From Aquarana catesbeiana (Eukaryota > Chordata > Amphibia > Anura > Ranidae), in the NCBI RefSeq assembly GCF_042186555.1, contig NC_133329.1, positions 188,763,206-188,827,205 on the forward strand: DNA of 64,000 nt. The letters run 5' to 3'. Below are positions 12,985 through 24,085 of the stretch, in pieces. The translations under genes were made by a program, and so were the position numbers. The notes under the pieces are model-generated. The model did not search any database, was not told the DNA's origin, and saw only the letters and a list, made by a program, of their open reading frames with translations. The first letter of the stretch is position 1. Each line of letters opens with the position of its first letter.

Positions 12985-13763
12985 ATATGTATTAAGGTCT
13001 ATTTTTTATTTACATGTATGGTAAAGCAGATGTACACCCTCACATACCCAGTGAAGTGAACAGCCTCAGATTATACACAGAGATTAAACAAATCTCCCTA
13101 CACAAGCACTACATGTATATATGCTTCCTTCAGCTTTATATACTGTTTAGAAAGTGTACATCCTGTTAGAATTTCTCTTCCTGATTCACCTGTGGGTGTG
13201 ATTCTTGCCATACACTGTGTGACAGCTGATTGGAGGAAAGGCACACACCCCCCTCCACATAGGCAGACAGAGACTTGCAGAGCTGTGCTGTGAATAGACC
13301 AGCTCTCTGCTAATCTATTTATAGCACACACCCTGACACACATTTCAGTCTGTTTTTTTAAAAGTTGTGGGAGATCTTGTCCGAAGTTATCATTCTGATA
13401 ACAGAAGAACGGAGCAGGAGAAAGCCACAGGACTTTGTGCTTTGAAGCTAGATAAGAAAACACTGCAGAAAGATGTACCTATGCTACAGCTGTAGAATGA
13501 GTTTTTCTCAACTATATTCCCCCAAAAGCTTAGGGGTCTAAAATGCAGATAAACGCTGAATAGCTTTACAGCACAAAAACGCCCCTGCCAAAAACTGCTG
13601 ATAACAGCCATGGACACATAGGATAACATGCTGGGAAGTTAATTGGCTGCAGAAAAAAACATTGGAAGCCAAAACCAGCAACTGTAAAAACAAACAGTCT
13701 GCATGCTCCCTAAAAATGTGAGCTGAGCTGGCATGGGTCCTGGGGCAGAGGAAAGTGTAGCCT
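12985..13763 (-). other. Probable 3' UTR of the Myb/SANT-like gene
   Basis: It lies directly downstream of the minus-strand stop codon at 13,764-13,766. On the minus strand an AATAAA is formed at 13,010-13,005, a plausible polyadenylation signal. The extent is inferred. Confidence 0.4.
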
Positions 13764-14257
13764 TCAGCTTTCAGAAGGAGACTGTTCTCTGCTGCTTAAA
13801 TTTTCAGAGGAGCCCCCAGGCAATGGAGCAATGTGTCTGGAAATAGCTTCAAGTAAAGAAATCCTAAATTGCTCAATTGCCTGGTTGTACTGTTGGCTTA
13901 CCCGGGCCAACATTATTTCTAAAGTGTCAGTTTGCTGTCTGCTCAACTGATGAATGGTCCGAGTAAGCCTCTGGATATCCCGTTGTATTCCTCTGTTGTC
14001 ACGCCTTTGTTCTGTAAGCACCCTCAGAATGAGTTCCTGCACAGTTGGGCCAGGCGGTACAGCAGGAGGTGGCATCAGGGCAGGAGGTGGCAGCATGTGG
14101 GAACCTTGGCCCCTGTCCTCCTCCTCTGGCCATGGGGAGAAGGCAGGAGTCTGGGGAATCATAGGGGTTATCTCTGGCTCAATCTCCAGGCCCTCCAAAA
14201 TAAGGACAGGCAAGTGCGGGCTGCACTGCGCTCTCCCCTCAGGCTGGTCTTGCTGAT
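13764..14257 (-). CDS. Exon 6 of Myb/SANT-like gene: coiled-coil C-terminus
   Basis: Acceptor CATCTATTTCAG at 14,258; the first codon is split so that the preceding exon's G makes GAT (Asp). 164 codons including the stop: a proline/glutamate-rich part (PEITPMIPQTPAFSPWPEEE), then a coiled coil from VQELILRVLTEQRRDNRG to EQFRISLLEAISRHIAPL, then a Ser-rich tail. The architecture matches the C-termini of NAIF1-like and MYPOP-like proteins. It lies 31.8 kb from exon 5, with the nested transposons between. Confidence 0.75.
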
Positions 14258-15017
14258 CTGAAATAGATGAGATAGGCAATGTTGATGATAGCATTCAAAG
14301 TAATGGATTTGTTGAGATTAGACTTGAAAGTAGTAGTAATAATTAATTATGGAGCGTATGAAAGCTCGAGTTGGGAAAGGGGGATAAGTTGTATTAATGA
14401 TTAAGAGAGAATACCAAAAAGGTTTATCTGGGTAAATACGGTTACAACTTATTTAGCTAAATCTACCCATTAGTTTAAATTTCATTTATATCTTATATAG
14501 CCATAGTTTGTTTTCTCTTGACTTTAAACAAAAAAAAGTCAAAGCACATTTATAATTGATTTTTCACAGTTTTAATCAAATAGCAGAGGCAGAGAAAGCA
14601 TTAAACAAAAATTGTGTTTGCTTTTTTTTCTTTATTATATACCGTATTTATCGGCGTATAACACACACTTTTTCCCCTAAAAACAAAGGGTAAACAGGCG
14701 GTCACAGTCCGCCCCAGGAGCCACACATTGGGGGGGGGGGGGGGGGTGTCAGGCCGGCAGTCCCACCTCTCCTGGCCCTGGGACAGCGCTCCCTGCATAG
14801 TCTGAAATTGAGAAAAAAAATCACTTCCCAGCCCCTTCTACACCGCTCCTCCTGTGTCAGTGTCATTGTAAAATGCAGCTTGTAAATATCTCAATAGCTC
14901 CGTTTTTTCTGGCTGCTCTCCTCCTGCTCCGACTGTAGCTTTGATTGGAGGAGGAGAGCAGTCACATGACCAGCTATGTAACATCAGAGGAGATCAGTCA
15001 TGTGAAAAAAACGGGTT

Positions 15018-15031
15018 GAGTTATATGGAAG
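15018..15031 (+). repeat. L1 target-site duplication, left
   Basis: GAGTTATATGGAAG, repeated exactly at 39,525-39,538 after the poly(A) tail. Confidence 0.95.
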
Positions 15032-15488
15032 GGGGGCGTGGTCAAGATGGCGACCCGATAGGACGTGTGGGACGGGAGCTCCGCACCTGACAGGCCTTTC
15101 TATCCGGTTGTACGGGATTTACAGACAACCTGATTGACCCAATAAGCTGAGGCTGTGACTGGGCATGTAGGGAAAGTACTCCGGAGCACAGGGATAGCGG
15201 CATTCGGCTCTGGGACGCCGCCGCCGCCTGTGACACACGTGGAGTGCCCTGCTGGGAGGTGAGAGACAGGGCTTTACGGCTAACAGGCACGATACTCCGG
15301 CTGATCGGGGAATATAAGCATAGCAATACCCTGACATACCTGGCAAGCTGAGACTGAAACCGGGCATGAGAGGGAGGACCTCTGGTGCCCAGAGGAAAAA
15401 ACAAACGGCTTCTAAAACACAGCCGCCGGCCCGGGACCCATGAGGAGCGGCGCGCTCAAACACAGAGCCGCATGCTGAGCCGTCCCAG

Positions 15489-16229
15489 ATGGGAGTTGAT
15501 CAGTTCCAGGCACTTATGCAGGCTATAACAGGCTGCCAAACTACCCTAACTACCAAAATAGAACAAATGCAATCAGAAATGGGCCTCATAAGAAGAGATA
15601 TGGATAAATACCGAGACAGACTGTCGGAGGCAGAGCGGAGGGTAGGGGATACTGAAGATACAATCCAAGACCACAGTGCCTCCCTTTGCATACTGCAGGT
15701 TAAAATGAAAACACTGGAATTGCGTGCTGAGGACCAGGAAAACAGAAATCGCAGAAACAACCTGTGCCTGGTGGGACTTCCAGAGGGAGTGGAGGGAAGG
15801 GATCCGGAGGCCTATACGGAGCAGCTGTTGCGCAATCTCCTTCCACAAGCACCGTTTTCTACTAATTTTGTGGTGGAACGAGCCCACAGAATGCCATCGG
15901 CTCGGGGTCCACCAGGAGCACCTCCACGCACCTTCATATTTCGCATGCTGAACTTTAGAGACCGTGATTTGATCCTGAGGGAAGCAAGGAAAGTGGGGGA
16001 ACTGCATTTTGAAAATGTGAAGATCATGTTATTCCTTGATTACTCGGTAGAAACACAGAGGCAGCGCAGGACATTCGACCAGGTCAAGGCCTTACTGCGC
16101 ACTAAGGGGCTTAAATATAGCATGCTATTCCCTGCATGGCTCAGAGTGGTGGACGGTGAAACCACAAAATTCTTTACTTCCCCGGAGGAGGCGTCCAGAT
16201 GGCTTGAATCCCTGCCACGCAATCATTGA
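15489..16229 (+). CDS. L1 ORF1 protein
   Basis: 246 residues, uninterrupted. About 15-95 is a coiled coil (MQSEMGLIRRDMDKYRDRLS, with heptads continuing through QVKMKTLELRAEDQENRNRR), the trimerisation region of L1 ORF1p. About 98-180 is the RRM-like domain (NLCLVGLPEGVEG, VVERAHRMPSARGPPGAPPR). The rest is the C-terminal RNA-binding domain (RQRRTFDQVKALLRTKGLKY). This nucleic-acid chaperone coats L1 RNA. It is the only L1 frame here still intact. The 16,230-16,934 segment to the Harbinger insertion is inter-ORF L1 sequence with no clear ORF. Confidence 0.92.
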   Translation: MGVDQFQALMQAITGCQTTLTTKIEQMQSEMGLIRRDMDKYRDRLSEAERRVGDTEDTIQDHSASLCILQVKMKTLELRAEDQENRNRRNNLCLVGLPEGVEGRDPEAYTEQLLRNLLPQAPFSTNFVVERAHRMPSARGPPGAPPRTFIFRMLNFRDRDLILREARKVGELHFENVKIMLFLDYSVETQRQRRTFDQVKALLRTKGLKYSMLFPAWLRVVDGETTKFFTSPEEASRWLESLPRNH

Positions 16230-17379
16230 TCCTTCGACTGGAGACTACCACAACTACCCTTCTACTTACTTCATGATGTCCGGCGGTAAGTTCTTTATCT
16301 TTGTTAACCCTTTCATCGTATGCGACAGGATGACCGGTGGACATGGCTTGCATGACTCCTGTGGTGCCAGGATTTACACTATGGCATTGCTGCACCATTT
16401 AGTGTCATGGTGGAATTTTGAATATTACTTTGCCGGGCATTCCTGTACGCAGGGGTTGAGGGGGGCCTGCCGTGCCTTGCTTACCCTGAGACATCTGACT
16501 GTCTGCTGCGGCTTCCCCCTTCTCCCCCCACTCATGAATCTCTGGATGACGGAGGACTTAGAACTCCTGAACTCTATACCTGCTATAGATTTTGCAAAGG
16601 GAGAGAGCGGATGTTGGGTCCTATGCCCAAACTGACACTGTTGGGGTGGAGAAGAGGTGAGGGCTGGGGGTGTCGTGAACTGTTAAATATACTCTGCTTC
16701 TATCTTGGCGCCCCTGCTGCCAGAGATGGGAGAATGCAAGTCACACTGCCATATATACCAGAATTGTGTTTCGCCTATGGAGGTACTAAACTGTGGGAAG
16801 GGTTAAGAGTGGGACATCCTCCCTATGGACTAGCTCTCCAATATAAGCATAAATGATCGATTCTTCTTGACTAACCAAATTCAATTCTTTACAGGTTAAA
16901 TTTACCAGTGTTTGAAACTAAGTTTGTACCCTTATGCCCCGTACACACAGTCGGACATTGATCGGACACTCCGACAACAAAATCCTAGGATTTTTTCCGA
17001 CGGATGTTGGCTCAAACTTGTTTTGCGTACACACGGTCGCACAAAGTTGTCGGAATTTCCAATCGCCAAGAACGCGGTGACGTAAACCACGTATGACGAG
17101 ACTAGAAAAGGCCAGTTCAGAACCAAGCGCGGCACCCTTTGGGCTCCTTTTGCTAATCTCGTGTTAGTAAAAGTTTGGTGAGAGACGATTCGCGCTTTTT
17201 CAGACTCGTGGTTTTCAGATCGTTTTCTGCTGTTCAGTTTGTGCTTGTGGGTTTGTATCTGCTCTTCAGTGCGTGCAGCGAGTACCATTGACTTTTCAGT
17301 GTGTTCTTGTTCGTTCGTCGCTGTTTTTCAGGTCGCTCTTCACAGGCCTTGCTGTTCTTCAGTGCGTTCTGTTACTTCG

Positions 17380-17818
17380 TTTGTTGCGTATATGTACTCC
17401 TCGTAGAGTTCGTGCTGTGCGGGGGCTTGGTGTTGGGGTCCTGACCTTGACACAAGTCCAGTCCATGAACAGGGTGGGGAGGAGTTCATGGACCAAGAAT
17501 TAGTTGCTTCAGCGTGACCAGTTCTGTCATATGCCTTTTGCTCCGTGAGAATAATCCTGATGATTTCAGGAACTTTCTCCGGATGACGGACCCCATATTT
17601 CACCGTTTGTTGGCTTTGCTGACCCCCTATATCAGCAGGCAGGATACCTGCATGAGGCAAGCCATCACTCCGGAGCAGGGGCTCTGCGCCACCCTGTGGT
17701 ACTTGGCGACGGGGAGAAGCCTGCAGGACTTGAAGTTCTCCCCCCCAGGCTCTGGGGATCATTATCCCAGAGACCTGTTCTGCCATCAACGAGGTCCTGC
17801 AGAAGGAGTAAATGAAGG
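17380..17818 (+). pseudogene. HARBI1-like: HARBI1-like transposase exon 1 (copy A, broken)
   Basis: Homologous to the open exon at 31,389 in copy B. It includes NPDDFRNFLRMTDPIFHRLL, YISRQDTCMRQAITPEQ and ATGRSLQDLKFS, the N-terminal region of HARBI1-type transposases. A TAG stands where copy B has Trp (after SWTKN). There is a small deletion near 17,545 and another near 17,740 that shifts the frame, and the last codons include TAA before the GTACGA donor at about 17,818. The ATG region is also altered. The intron that follows holds the chromovirus. Confidence 0.8.
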
Positions 17819-18257
17819 TACGATTTGTATCCTTTAATATCACATTTTATTGTATTTAATGTTTGATAATATATTGTATTTCTTTCCTCATTCCCTAATT
17901 ACCATGATTGTAATATGCTGTGAATGTCCCCTTTGTCCTCATGCATGCTTGATATTTTTGTAATTATTTTTGTTGTCCTTCATATATATTTACCTTCACT
18001 TACCTCCCCAGCATGCTCTCTATATTCACCTCATGTAGTCAATTAATGTATTTTATCAGCTTCATAGCAGTGCTTTACCCCAAACACCCCTAAAATGTTT
18101 TGAAATGTGATTTGTGCTTTAAATTCAGGCAGAGTGCCAGAGGCTTTTTTTGGGGGGGTCCCCAAATCATTTGGAACCCTCCCTCCCCCCAACTGCTAAG
18201 TCAGCTGATATCAATTCTCTATCTATCCTCAATCATCTATCTGCTGACTTTGCCAAA

Positions 18258-18820
18258 TGTCAGGCTAGAGCATATAACAGGTAACAGTTCAGGTGTTCTG
18301 ATTATGCAAAGAGTTCAAAGAACAAGAGCACATACCATGAGCAGGTCTGAGCAGAGCAGGTCAGCTGGGACTTGTAGTTCACCGCTGTAGATGTAGGTAG
18401 ATGTTTGCTGGACCTTGTAGTTCACCGCTGCAGATGAGGATTGATGGTGTCTGGTGTTTGTAGTTCACCGCTGCAGGTGGAGGATAGATGTCTGGTGCTT
18501 GTAGTTCACCGCTGCAGATGAAGGTACTAGTGGTATCAGACAAAAACGTAGTCTAGGCAAGCTGGGTCATACACAGGAAGATCAGAGTCCAAACGGAACC
18601 GAATCAGAAGCAAGCAAACAGGGTCAAACGAGCCGGGTCATACACGAAATACACAGAGCAGATATCAACTGGATCAAACACAAGGTAAACTCTAACACGA
18701 GCAATGATTGAATGCTGATGCAAGTTATTTAAAGGTGAGCTGGCCAATCATTGTTGTTTCCCAGGTAAAGGCTGTGTCAGGTGAGTTGTGCTGGGTCCTA
18801 AAGGGATCCTAGTACTGACA
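18258..18820 (-). repeat. 3' LTR of chromovirus
   Basis: 563 bp. It differs from the other LTR by an extra TAGGTAGATG near 18,395 and a GGAACC/GGTACC difference near 18,597. It contains repeated TTGTAGTTCACCGCTG units. Confidence 0.92.
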
Positions 18821-21800
18821 GTACCACCCCTTTCTCGAGGGGTTGCTCCTGCACCCCCAGGCTTACTTGGATAACGAAGATGAAACTTCTTCTTAAGTCG
18901 GTCAGCATGAAGATCACGAGCTGGGACCCAAGATCGATACTCTGGGCCGAAACCTTTCCAATGAACGAGATATTGTAAGGAATTGCGCACTCGTCTGGAA
19001 TCAAGAATAAATGCCACTTCATATTCCTGACTGTCCAACACATCCACAGGTTCTGGTTCATTTACTTGGAGGCTGGAATGAACAGGTTTCAACAATGAAA
19101 CATGAAAGACATTTGGAATGCGCATGGATGGGGGGAGTTTTAATCTATAGGATACAGGATTAACAATCTCCGAAATTTCATAGGGCCCGATGAATTTTGG
19201 GCCAAGTTTTTTAGATGGAACATGCAGGGACAGATTCCTGGATGATAGCCACACTTTGTCACCAACTTTATATCCTGGTGCCTTTGAGCGCCTCTTGTCT
19301 GCCATTTTCTTAAAAGCCAGCACAGAGCGAGAAATAGCATGATTAACATCGGACCAGATTTTGGAGAAATTTTCTATTGTGGTGTTGGCATCTGGCACAT
19401 CAGAGGGTGGAAGATCAAAGGAGCACACACGAGGATGCAACCCGTAAACACAGAAGAAAGGAGAGGTCCCTGTAGATGTGCTGGCACAGTTATTAAAGGC
19501 AAACTCTGCCCATGGCAGGACGTTGACCCACTCCACCTCATCATTGGCCATCAGACAACGTACCATCTTCTCTAGAGTCTGATTAGTCCTTTCTGTTTGG
19601 CCGTTTGTCTCAGGATGATATGCTGAAGAATATGATAACTTAATCCCTAGCTGAGAGCAAAGGGCCTTCCAAAACTGGGCTATAAACTGAGAGCCACGGT
19701 CTGAGACAATGTTGATTGGTGCCCCATGGAGCCTGAAAACATGTTTAATGAATAAAGATGCCAGTTCTTTAGCAGACGGAAGTTTCGGAAGCGGAACAAA
19801 GTGGGCCATTTTACTGAACCTGTCTACCACCACCCAGATCGTGGAACATCCCTGGGACGGAGGCAAGTCAGTGATAAAGTCCATAGATAAATGGGTCCAG
19901 GGACAGGTAGGTATTGGTAGAGGACGAAGGAGACCAGGCGGCTTAGAGGTACTGCTCTTGCTTCTGGCACAAACTTCACAGGCCTGGACGAAGGCTAACA
20001 CATCCTGCCTAATCGATGGCCACCAGAGGTTGCGAGAGATAATCTCAAAAGTTTGTCTAAACCCCGGATGTGCTGCAGGTTTTGATGCATGTACCTGCTG
20101 CAATACCTGCAAACGAAGAGCCAGGGGCACAAAAAGCATACCGGAGGGAGTGGAGGGAGGGGCTTCAGCCTGTGCAGGTAACAAGGCCTCAGAGATGTCA
20201 GTCTGGGTGAAAGCCAAAATCCTATCCTCAGAGATAATGGGTTGTGGAGGAAGCGGAGGAGGAGACTCTGAAAGAAAGCTGCGAGACAAGGCGTCAGCCT
20301 TAATGTTTCTTGGTCCTGGTAAATATGAAATTGTGAAGTCAAATCTGGAGAAGAACAATGACCACCTGGCTTGACGTGAGTTCAGTCTTTTAGCAGAACG
20401 GATGTATTCAAGGTTTTTGTGGTCAGTCAGAACTATGAATGGATAGCGAGCTCCCTCCAGCCAATGTCTCCATTCCTCCAAAGCGAGCTTTATGGCTAGA
20501 AGTTCTCTGTTGCCTATATCATAATTGCGCTCTGCTGGGGAATATTTCCGAGACAAGAAGGCACAGGGGTGGATGGCGGCATTTACAGGATCCTTTTGTG
20601 ACAAAAGCGCCCCCACCCCTACTTCAGATGCATCTACCTCCACAATAAAAGGTAGCTCAGGAACAAGATGGCGTAGGATTGGTGCAGAGGTAAAGGCTTT
20701 CTTTAACTGAGTGAAGACTGCCTGGGCTTCAGTAGTCCATTTAAAGGTAGTTGGAGTCTTCCTGGTGAGAGAGGTGATGGGATGTGCAATGGTGGCAAAG
20801 TTCTTAATGAATTTTCGATAGAAATTTGCAAAGCCCAGGAAGCGCTGAACTGCCTTCAGGTCTGAAGGTGGTGCCCAGTCTAAAATGGCTTGAATCTTGG
20901 CTGGATCCATGGTGAGGCCTGTGTCAGAAATTAGGTAGCCTAGGAAAGGTACTTGTTTAACATGGAATGAACATTTCTCAGGCTTTACAAAAAGGGAGTG
21001 AGTCTTTAATCGGGCCAATACTGAGCAGACATGTTTCTGATGTGTTTCAAGATTGGGAGAATATATCAAAATGTCGTCTAAATATACAAGCATGAAGCGA
21101 CCCAACATGTCACGGAAAATGTCATTCATAAAGTTCTGAAAGACAGCTGGTGCATTTCTGAGACCGAAAGGCATGACAAGACATTCATAATGACCATCCT
21201 TGGTGTTAAAGGCTGTCTTCCACTCGTCGCCTGCACGTATGCGCACCAGATTATAGGCTCCCCTTAAGTCCAGTTTGGAGAAGATTTTGGCTCCCTGGAT
21301 TTGAGAGAACAATTCTGTGATGAGAGGAAGAGGATACCGATTGGGAACAGTTATTTTATTTAGACCTCTGTAATAAACACAAAGTCTCAGTCCCCCATCC
21401 TTCTTTGGGACAAAGAAGCATCCTGCTCCTGCGGGAGAAGTGGAGGGACGGATGAAACCCTTAGCTAGGTTTTCCTGGATGTCTTCTTGCAAGGCAAGAT
21501 TCTCTGGCTCAGACAGTGGAAAGACTCTCCCTCGAGGAGGTGTAGTGTCAGGCAAGAGGTCAATGGGACAATCATAACTGCAATGAGGTGGTAAAGTGTC
21601 AGCAATCCCTTTAGAAAACACATCCCAAAAGTCCTTATAACAAAGTGGAATCTGTTCCATTCCCACTTGACAGGTAGCCAGTCGAACAGGGTGCTGGATG
21701 CAGTTCTTTTTACACTGATTGGACCAAGCCAGAATATTTCCTGTTCGCCAGTCAATTACAGGATTATGCTTCTGAAGCCAAGGAAGGCCTAGGATCAAAG

Positions 21801-22197
21801 GAGTGGATGGAGAGTCAATGACAAGACATGAAGTCTTCTCCCAATGCAAAGCCCCCAATTGTAACTGGAAAGGCTTGGTGGCTTGGAGCACTAGATCTTG
21901 TGAGAGAGGACGATTATCCACGGAAATCAGGCGGACTGGGCAATCTAGCGCATGAGTTTCCAAGGACAAAGAGGTAATCAAAGTCTTATCAATAAAATTC
22001 TCAGCGGCTCCAGAACCTACCAAGGCCAGCAGTTCATGAGCCCCTGTCCCAAAGTGAATGACAGCGGGTAAAAGAATACGATTGTCCCCCTGGGGAGATG
22101 AGAGCAGACCTAAGGTAACCTCCCCGCAATTACCTAGGTCCTGGAGTTTCCCGGACGTGTAGGGCACGAACGGAGCATATGACCCTTGAGGCCACAA
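18748..22197 (-). CDS. Pol of chromovirus (PR-RT-RH-INT-chromodomain)
   Basis: 1,149 open codons with no Met start; the frame opens inside the Gag zinc knuckle, so expression needs a ribosomal frameshift. The protease motif is VGSGAAENF at about residue 60-68: the catalytic Asp codon (22,017-22,015) now reads Gly. RT has LDLRGAYN and YLDD (Asp pair at 374-375), but the CVDYR box reads CVYYR. RNase H has VEVDASEVGVG. Integrase has an HHCC domain ending CEVCARSK, SMDF, VSDRGSQF and PETNGQTERTN. The chromodomain at about 1,055-1,112 has YLVHWKGFGPEYRSWVP and targets histone marks. The ORF ends 73 bases into the 3' LTR. Confidence 0.92.
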   Translation of the reverse strand: MWPQGSYAPFVPYTSGKLQDLGNCGEVTLGLLSSPQGDNRILLPAVIHFGTGAHELLALVGSGAAENFIDKTLITSLSLETHALDCPVRLISVDNRPLSQDLVLQATKPFQLQLGALHWEKTSCLVIDSPSTPLILGLPWLQKHNPVIDWRTGNILAWSNQCKKNCIQHPVRLATCQVGMEQIPLCYKDFWDVFSKGIADTLPPHCSYDCPIDLLPDTTPPRGRVFPLSEPENLALQEDIQENLAKGFIRPSTSPAGAGCFFVPKKDGGLRLCVYYRGLNKITVPNRYPLPLITELFSQIQGAKIFSKLDLRGAYNLVRIRAGDEWKTAFNTKDGHYECLVMPFGLRNAPAVFQNFMNDIFRDMLGRFMLVYLDDILIYSPNLETHQKHVCSVLARLKTHSLFVKPEKCSFHVKQVPFLGYLISDTGLTMDPAKIQAILDWAPPSDLKAVQRFLGFANFYRKFIKNFATIAHPITSLTRKTPTTFKWTTEAQAVFTQLKKAFTSAPILRHLVPELPFIVEVDASEVGVGALLSQKDPVNAAIHPCAFLSRKYSPAERNYDIGNRELLAIKLALEEWRHWLEGARYPFIVLTDHKNLEYIRSAKRLNSRQARWSLFFSRFDFTISYLPGPRNIKADALSRSFLSESPPPLPPQPIISEDRILAFTQTDISEALLPAQAEAPPSTPSGMLFVPLALRLQVLQQVHASKPAAHPGFRQTFEIISRNLWWPSIRQDVLAFVQACEVCARSKSSTSKPPGLLRPLPIPTCPWTHLSMDFITDLPPSQGCSTIWVVVDRFSKMAHFVPLPKLPSAKELASLFIKHVFRLHGAPINIVSDRGSQFIAQFWKALCSQLGIKLSYSSAYHPETNGQTERTNQTLEKMVRCLMANDEVEWVNVLPWAEFAFNNCASTSTGTSPFFCVYGLHPRVCSFDLPPSDVPDANTTIENFSKIWSDVNHAISRSVLAFKKMADKRRSKAPGYKVGDKVWLSSRNLSLHVPSKKLGPKFIGPYEISEIVNPVSYRLKLPPSMRIPNVFHVSLLKPVHSSLQVNEPEPVDVLDSQEYEVAFILDSRRVRNSLQYLVHWKGFGPEYRSWVPARDLHADRLKKKFHLRYPSKPGGAGATPRERGGTVSTRIPLGPSTTHLTQPLPGKQQ

Positions 22198-22205
22198 TAC
22201 AAGCA
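22164..22205 (-). other. Gag CCHC zinc knuckle downstream of the stop
   Basis: CLYCGLKGHMLRSC is encoded in the Gag frame after the TAG at 22,280-22,278. It overlaps the start of the Pol frame. It shows that Gag originally continued past the present stop. Confidence 0.85.
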
Positions 22206-22277
22206 GAGTCCCATGTTACGCCGGCGCGTGTGTTCCTGGGCAGATAACCGGGTGGAGCCTAACTGCATGGGTTCTTC

Positions 22278-22988
22278 CTAAGATTTGGCACTGGAGGTGG
22301 AATAGTCAGGCGGCAAGGGAGGTATATAGTTTGCCACAGCTGTAGTTTGTTCTCGTCTCCTCTCTCTCTGGCGGCGGTCAATTCTAATGGCTAGACTCAT
22401 AGCCTCCTCCAGTGAGGCTGGGTAGGAGAAGTTGAACAGAGCATCCTTAATTGCATCTGAAAGGCCCATTCTAAACTGGCTGCGGAGTGCTGCATCATTC
22501 CAGCCAGATTCCGGGGCCCACCTGCGAAACTCTGAGCAATACATTTCAGCTGTGGTAGTTCCTTGCTTTAAGTTACGCAGGGTTGATTCTGCAGTAGCAG
22601 CACGATCTGGATCATCATAAAGCAACCCTAGGGCTTCAAAGAAGGCATCTACTGTTAGCAAGGCTGGATGGTTTGGTTCCAGGTTAAAGGCCCAAGCCTG
22701 GGGGTCACCCTGTAGTAGAGAGATAATGATTTGAACCCTCTGAGTTTCAGGGCCAGACGAGGATGGCCTTAACTTGAAATATAATTTGCAGCTGTTTTTA
22801 AAGTTGCAAAACCCTTTACGGTCACCAGAAAACCGGTCAGGCAAAGGAATTTTTGGTTCAGATGGAGTTTTTGTAGCAGTGGTAATAGAAGGAGATTGCA
22901 CCTTGGTGAGCTCTGTGGCCATTTCCTGAACTTGATGGGATAAGCGGCAAAGTTCCTGTGCAAACAACTGAGCCTGCTCAGGATCCAT
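22278..22988 (-). pseudogene. Gag of chromovirus, truncated by TAG
   Basis: ATG at 22,988. 236 residues: an N-terminal helical segment, then the retrotransposon Gag capsid domain (IPLPDRFSGDRKGF, YDDPDRAATAESTLRNLKQG, YCSEFRRWAPESGWNDAALR), then a basic stretch RRQRERRREQ. TAG at 22,280-22,278 cuts off the zinc knuckle, so RNA packaging should fail unless the stop is read through. Confidence 0.88.
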
Positions 22989-23023
22989 GATAGGTTTCCT
23001 TTATTATGTATGGCTTGTGTTAA

Positions 23024-23576
23024 TGTCAGGCTAGAGCATATAACAGGTAACAGTTCAGGTGTTCTGATTATGCAAAGAGTTCAAAGAACAAGAGCACATA
23101 CCATGAGCAGGTCTGAGCAGAGCAGGTCAGCTGGGACTTGTAGTTCACCGCTGTAGATGTTTGCTGGACCTTGTAGTTCACCGCTGCAGATGAGGATTGA
23201 TGGTGTCTGGTGTTTGTAGTTCACCGCTGCAGGTGGAGGATAGATGTCTGGTGCTTGTAGTTCACCGCTGCAGATGAAGGTACTAGTGGTATCAGACAAA
23301 AACGTAGTCTAGGCAAGCTGGGTCATACACAGGAAGATCAGAGTCCAAACGGTACCGAATCAGAAGCAAGCAAACAGGGTCAAACGAGCCGGGTCATACA
23401 CGAAATACACAGAGCAGATATCAACTGGATCAAACACAAGGTAAACTCTAACACGAGCAATGATTGAATGCTGATGCAAGTTATTTAAAGGTGAGCTGGC
23501 CAATCATTGTTGTTTCCCAGGTAAAGGCTGTGTCAGGTGAGTTGTGCTGGGTCCTAAAGGGATCCTAGTACTGACA
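23024..23576 (-). repeat. 5' LTR of chromovirus
   Basis: 553 bp, the 5' LTR because the element lies on the minus strand. The leader between it and the Gag ATG is only about 35 bases. No obvious TGG-type primer site was seen. Confidence 0.92.
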
Positions 23577-24085
23577 CCAAACCCATACACACTATACCCA
23601 TCTCTTCTGTGCTCAGCTTTATGGATGAATTCCCCAAAGCATGTAGTGCAAGGGCCTGCCTGAATAATTTAAAATGGTAATGTTTCAAGTTTTTGTATCC
23701 TATTATTATCTTGATAGGTAATAGCAGAATGTCCAAATGTGCTCAAATGTGTACAGTGTGTATTTATATCTTTGTATTATGACACTTCTTACCTGTCCAG
23801 TGGGCTGCCAATAGTGTAACTAAGGAGGGGCTGTTCAAAGTAATACCCATTGTTTAGGCATTCATCTCTCAATGAAGTGGAGAGTGTTACCTGTCCAAGA
23901 GTCCCCCCCCCTATAATGTTAGAAATGGCCCATGGGGGGGGAATCTGATCGGTGTACCTTATACTTTGGTCTCTAAAAATTCCCATAAATAAATGTTATC
24001 TTGATGTTGGCCAAGAATGTTTGTGTCTAATCTGCTTTCCATGTTTATGTGCAAAAAGACTATTTTTTTTTGTTTTGCTCCACAG

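Larger units (their letters stand above)
18258..23576 (-). mobile_element. Chromovirus-type Ty3/gypsy retrotransposon
   Basis: LTRs at 18,258-18,820 (3') and 23,024-23,576 (5', minus strand), TGTCAG...CTGACA ends, flanked by an exact 5-bp duplication CCAAA (18,253-18,257 and 23,577-23,581). Gag is followed by Pol with protease, RT, RNase H, integrase and chromodomain, the usual chromovirus order of vertebrate Sushi-like elements. The LTRs differ by one 10-bp insertion and very few substitutions, so it is fairly young, yet Gag has a stop and the protease has lost its Asp. Confidence 0.93.
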
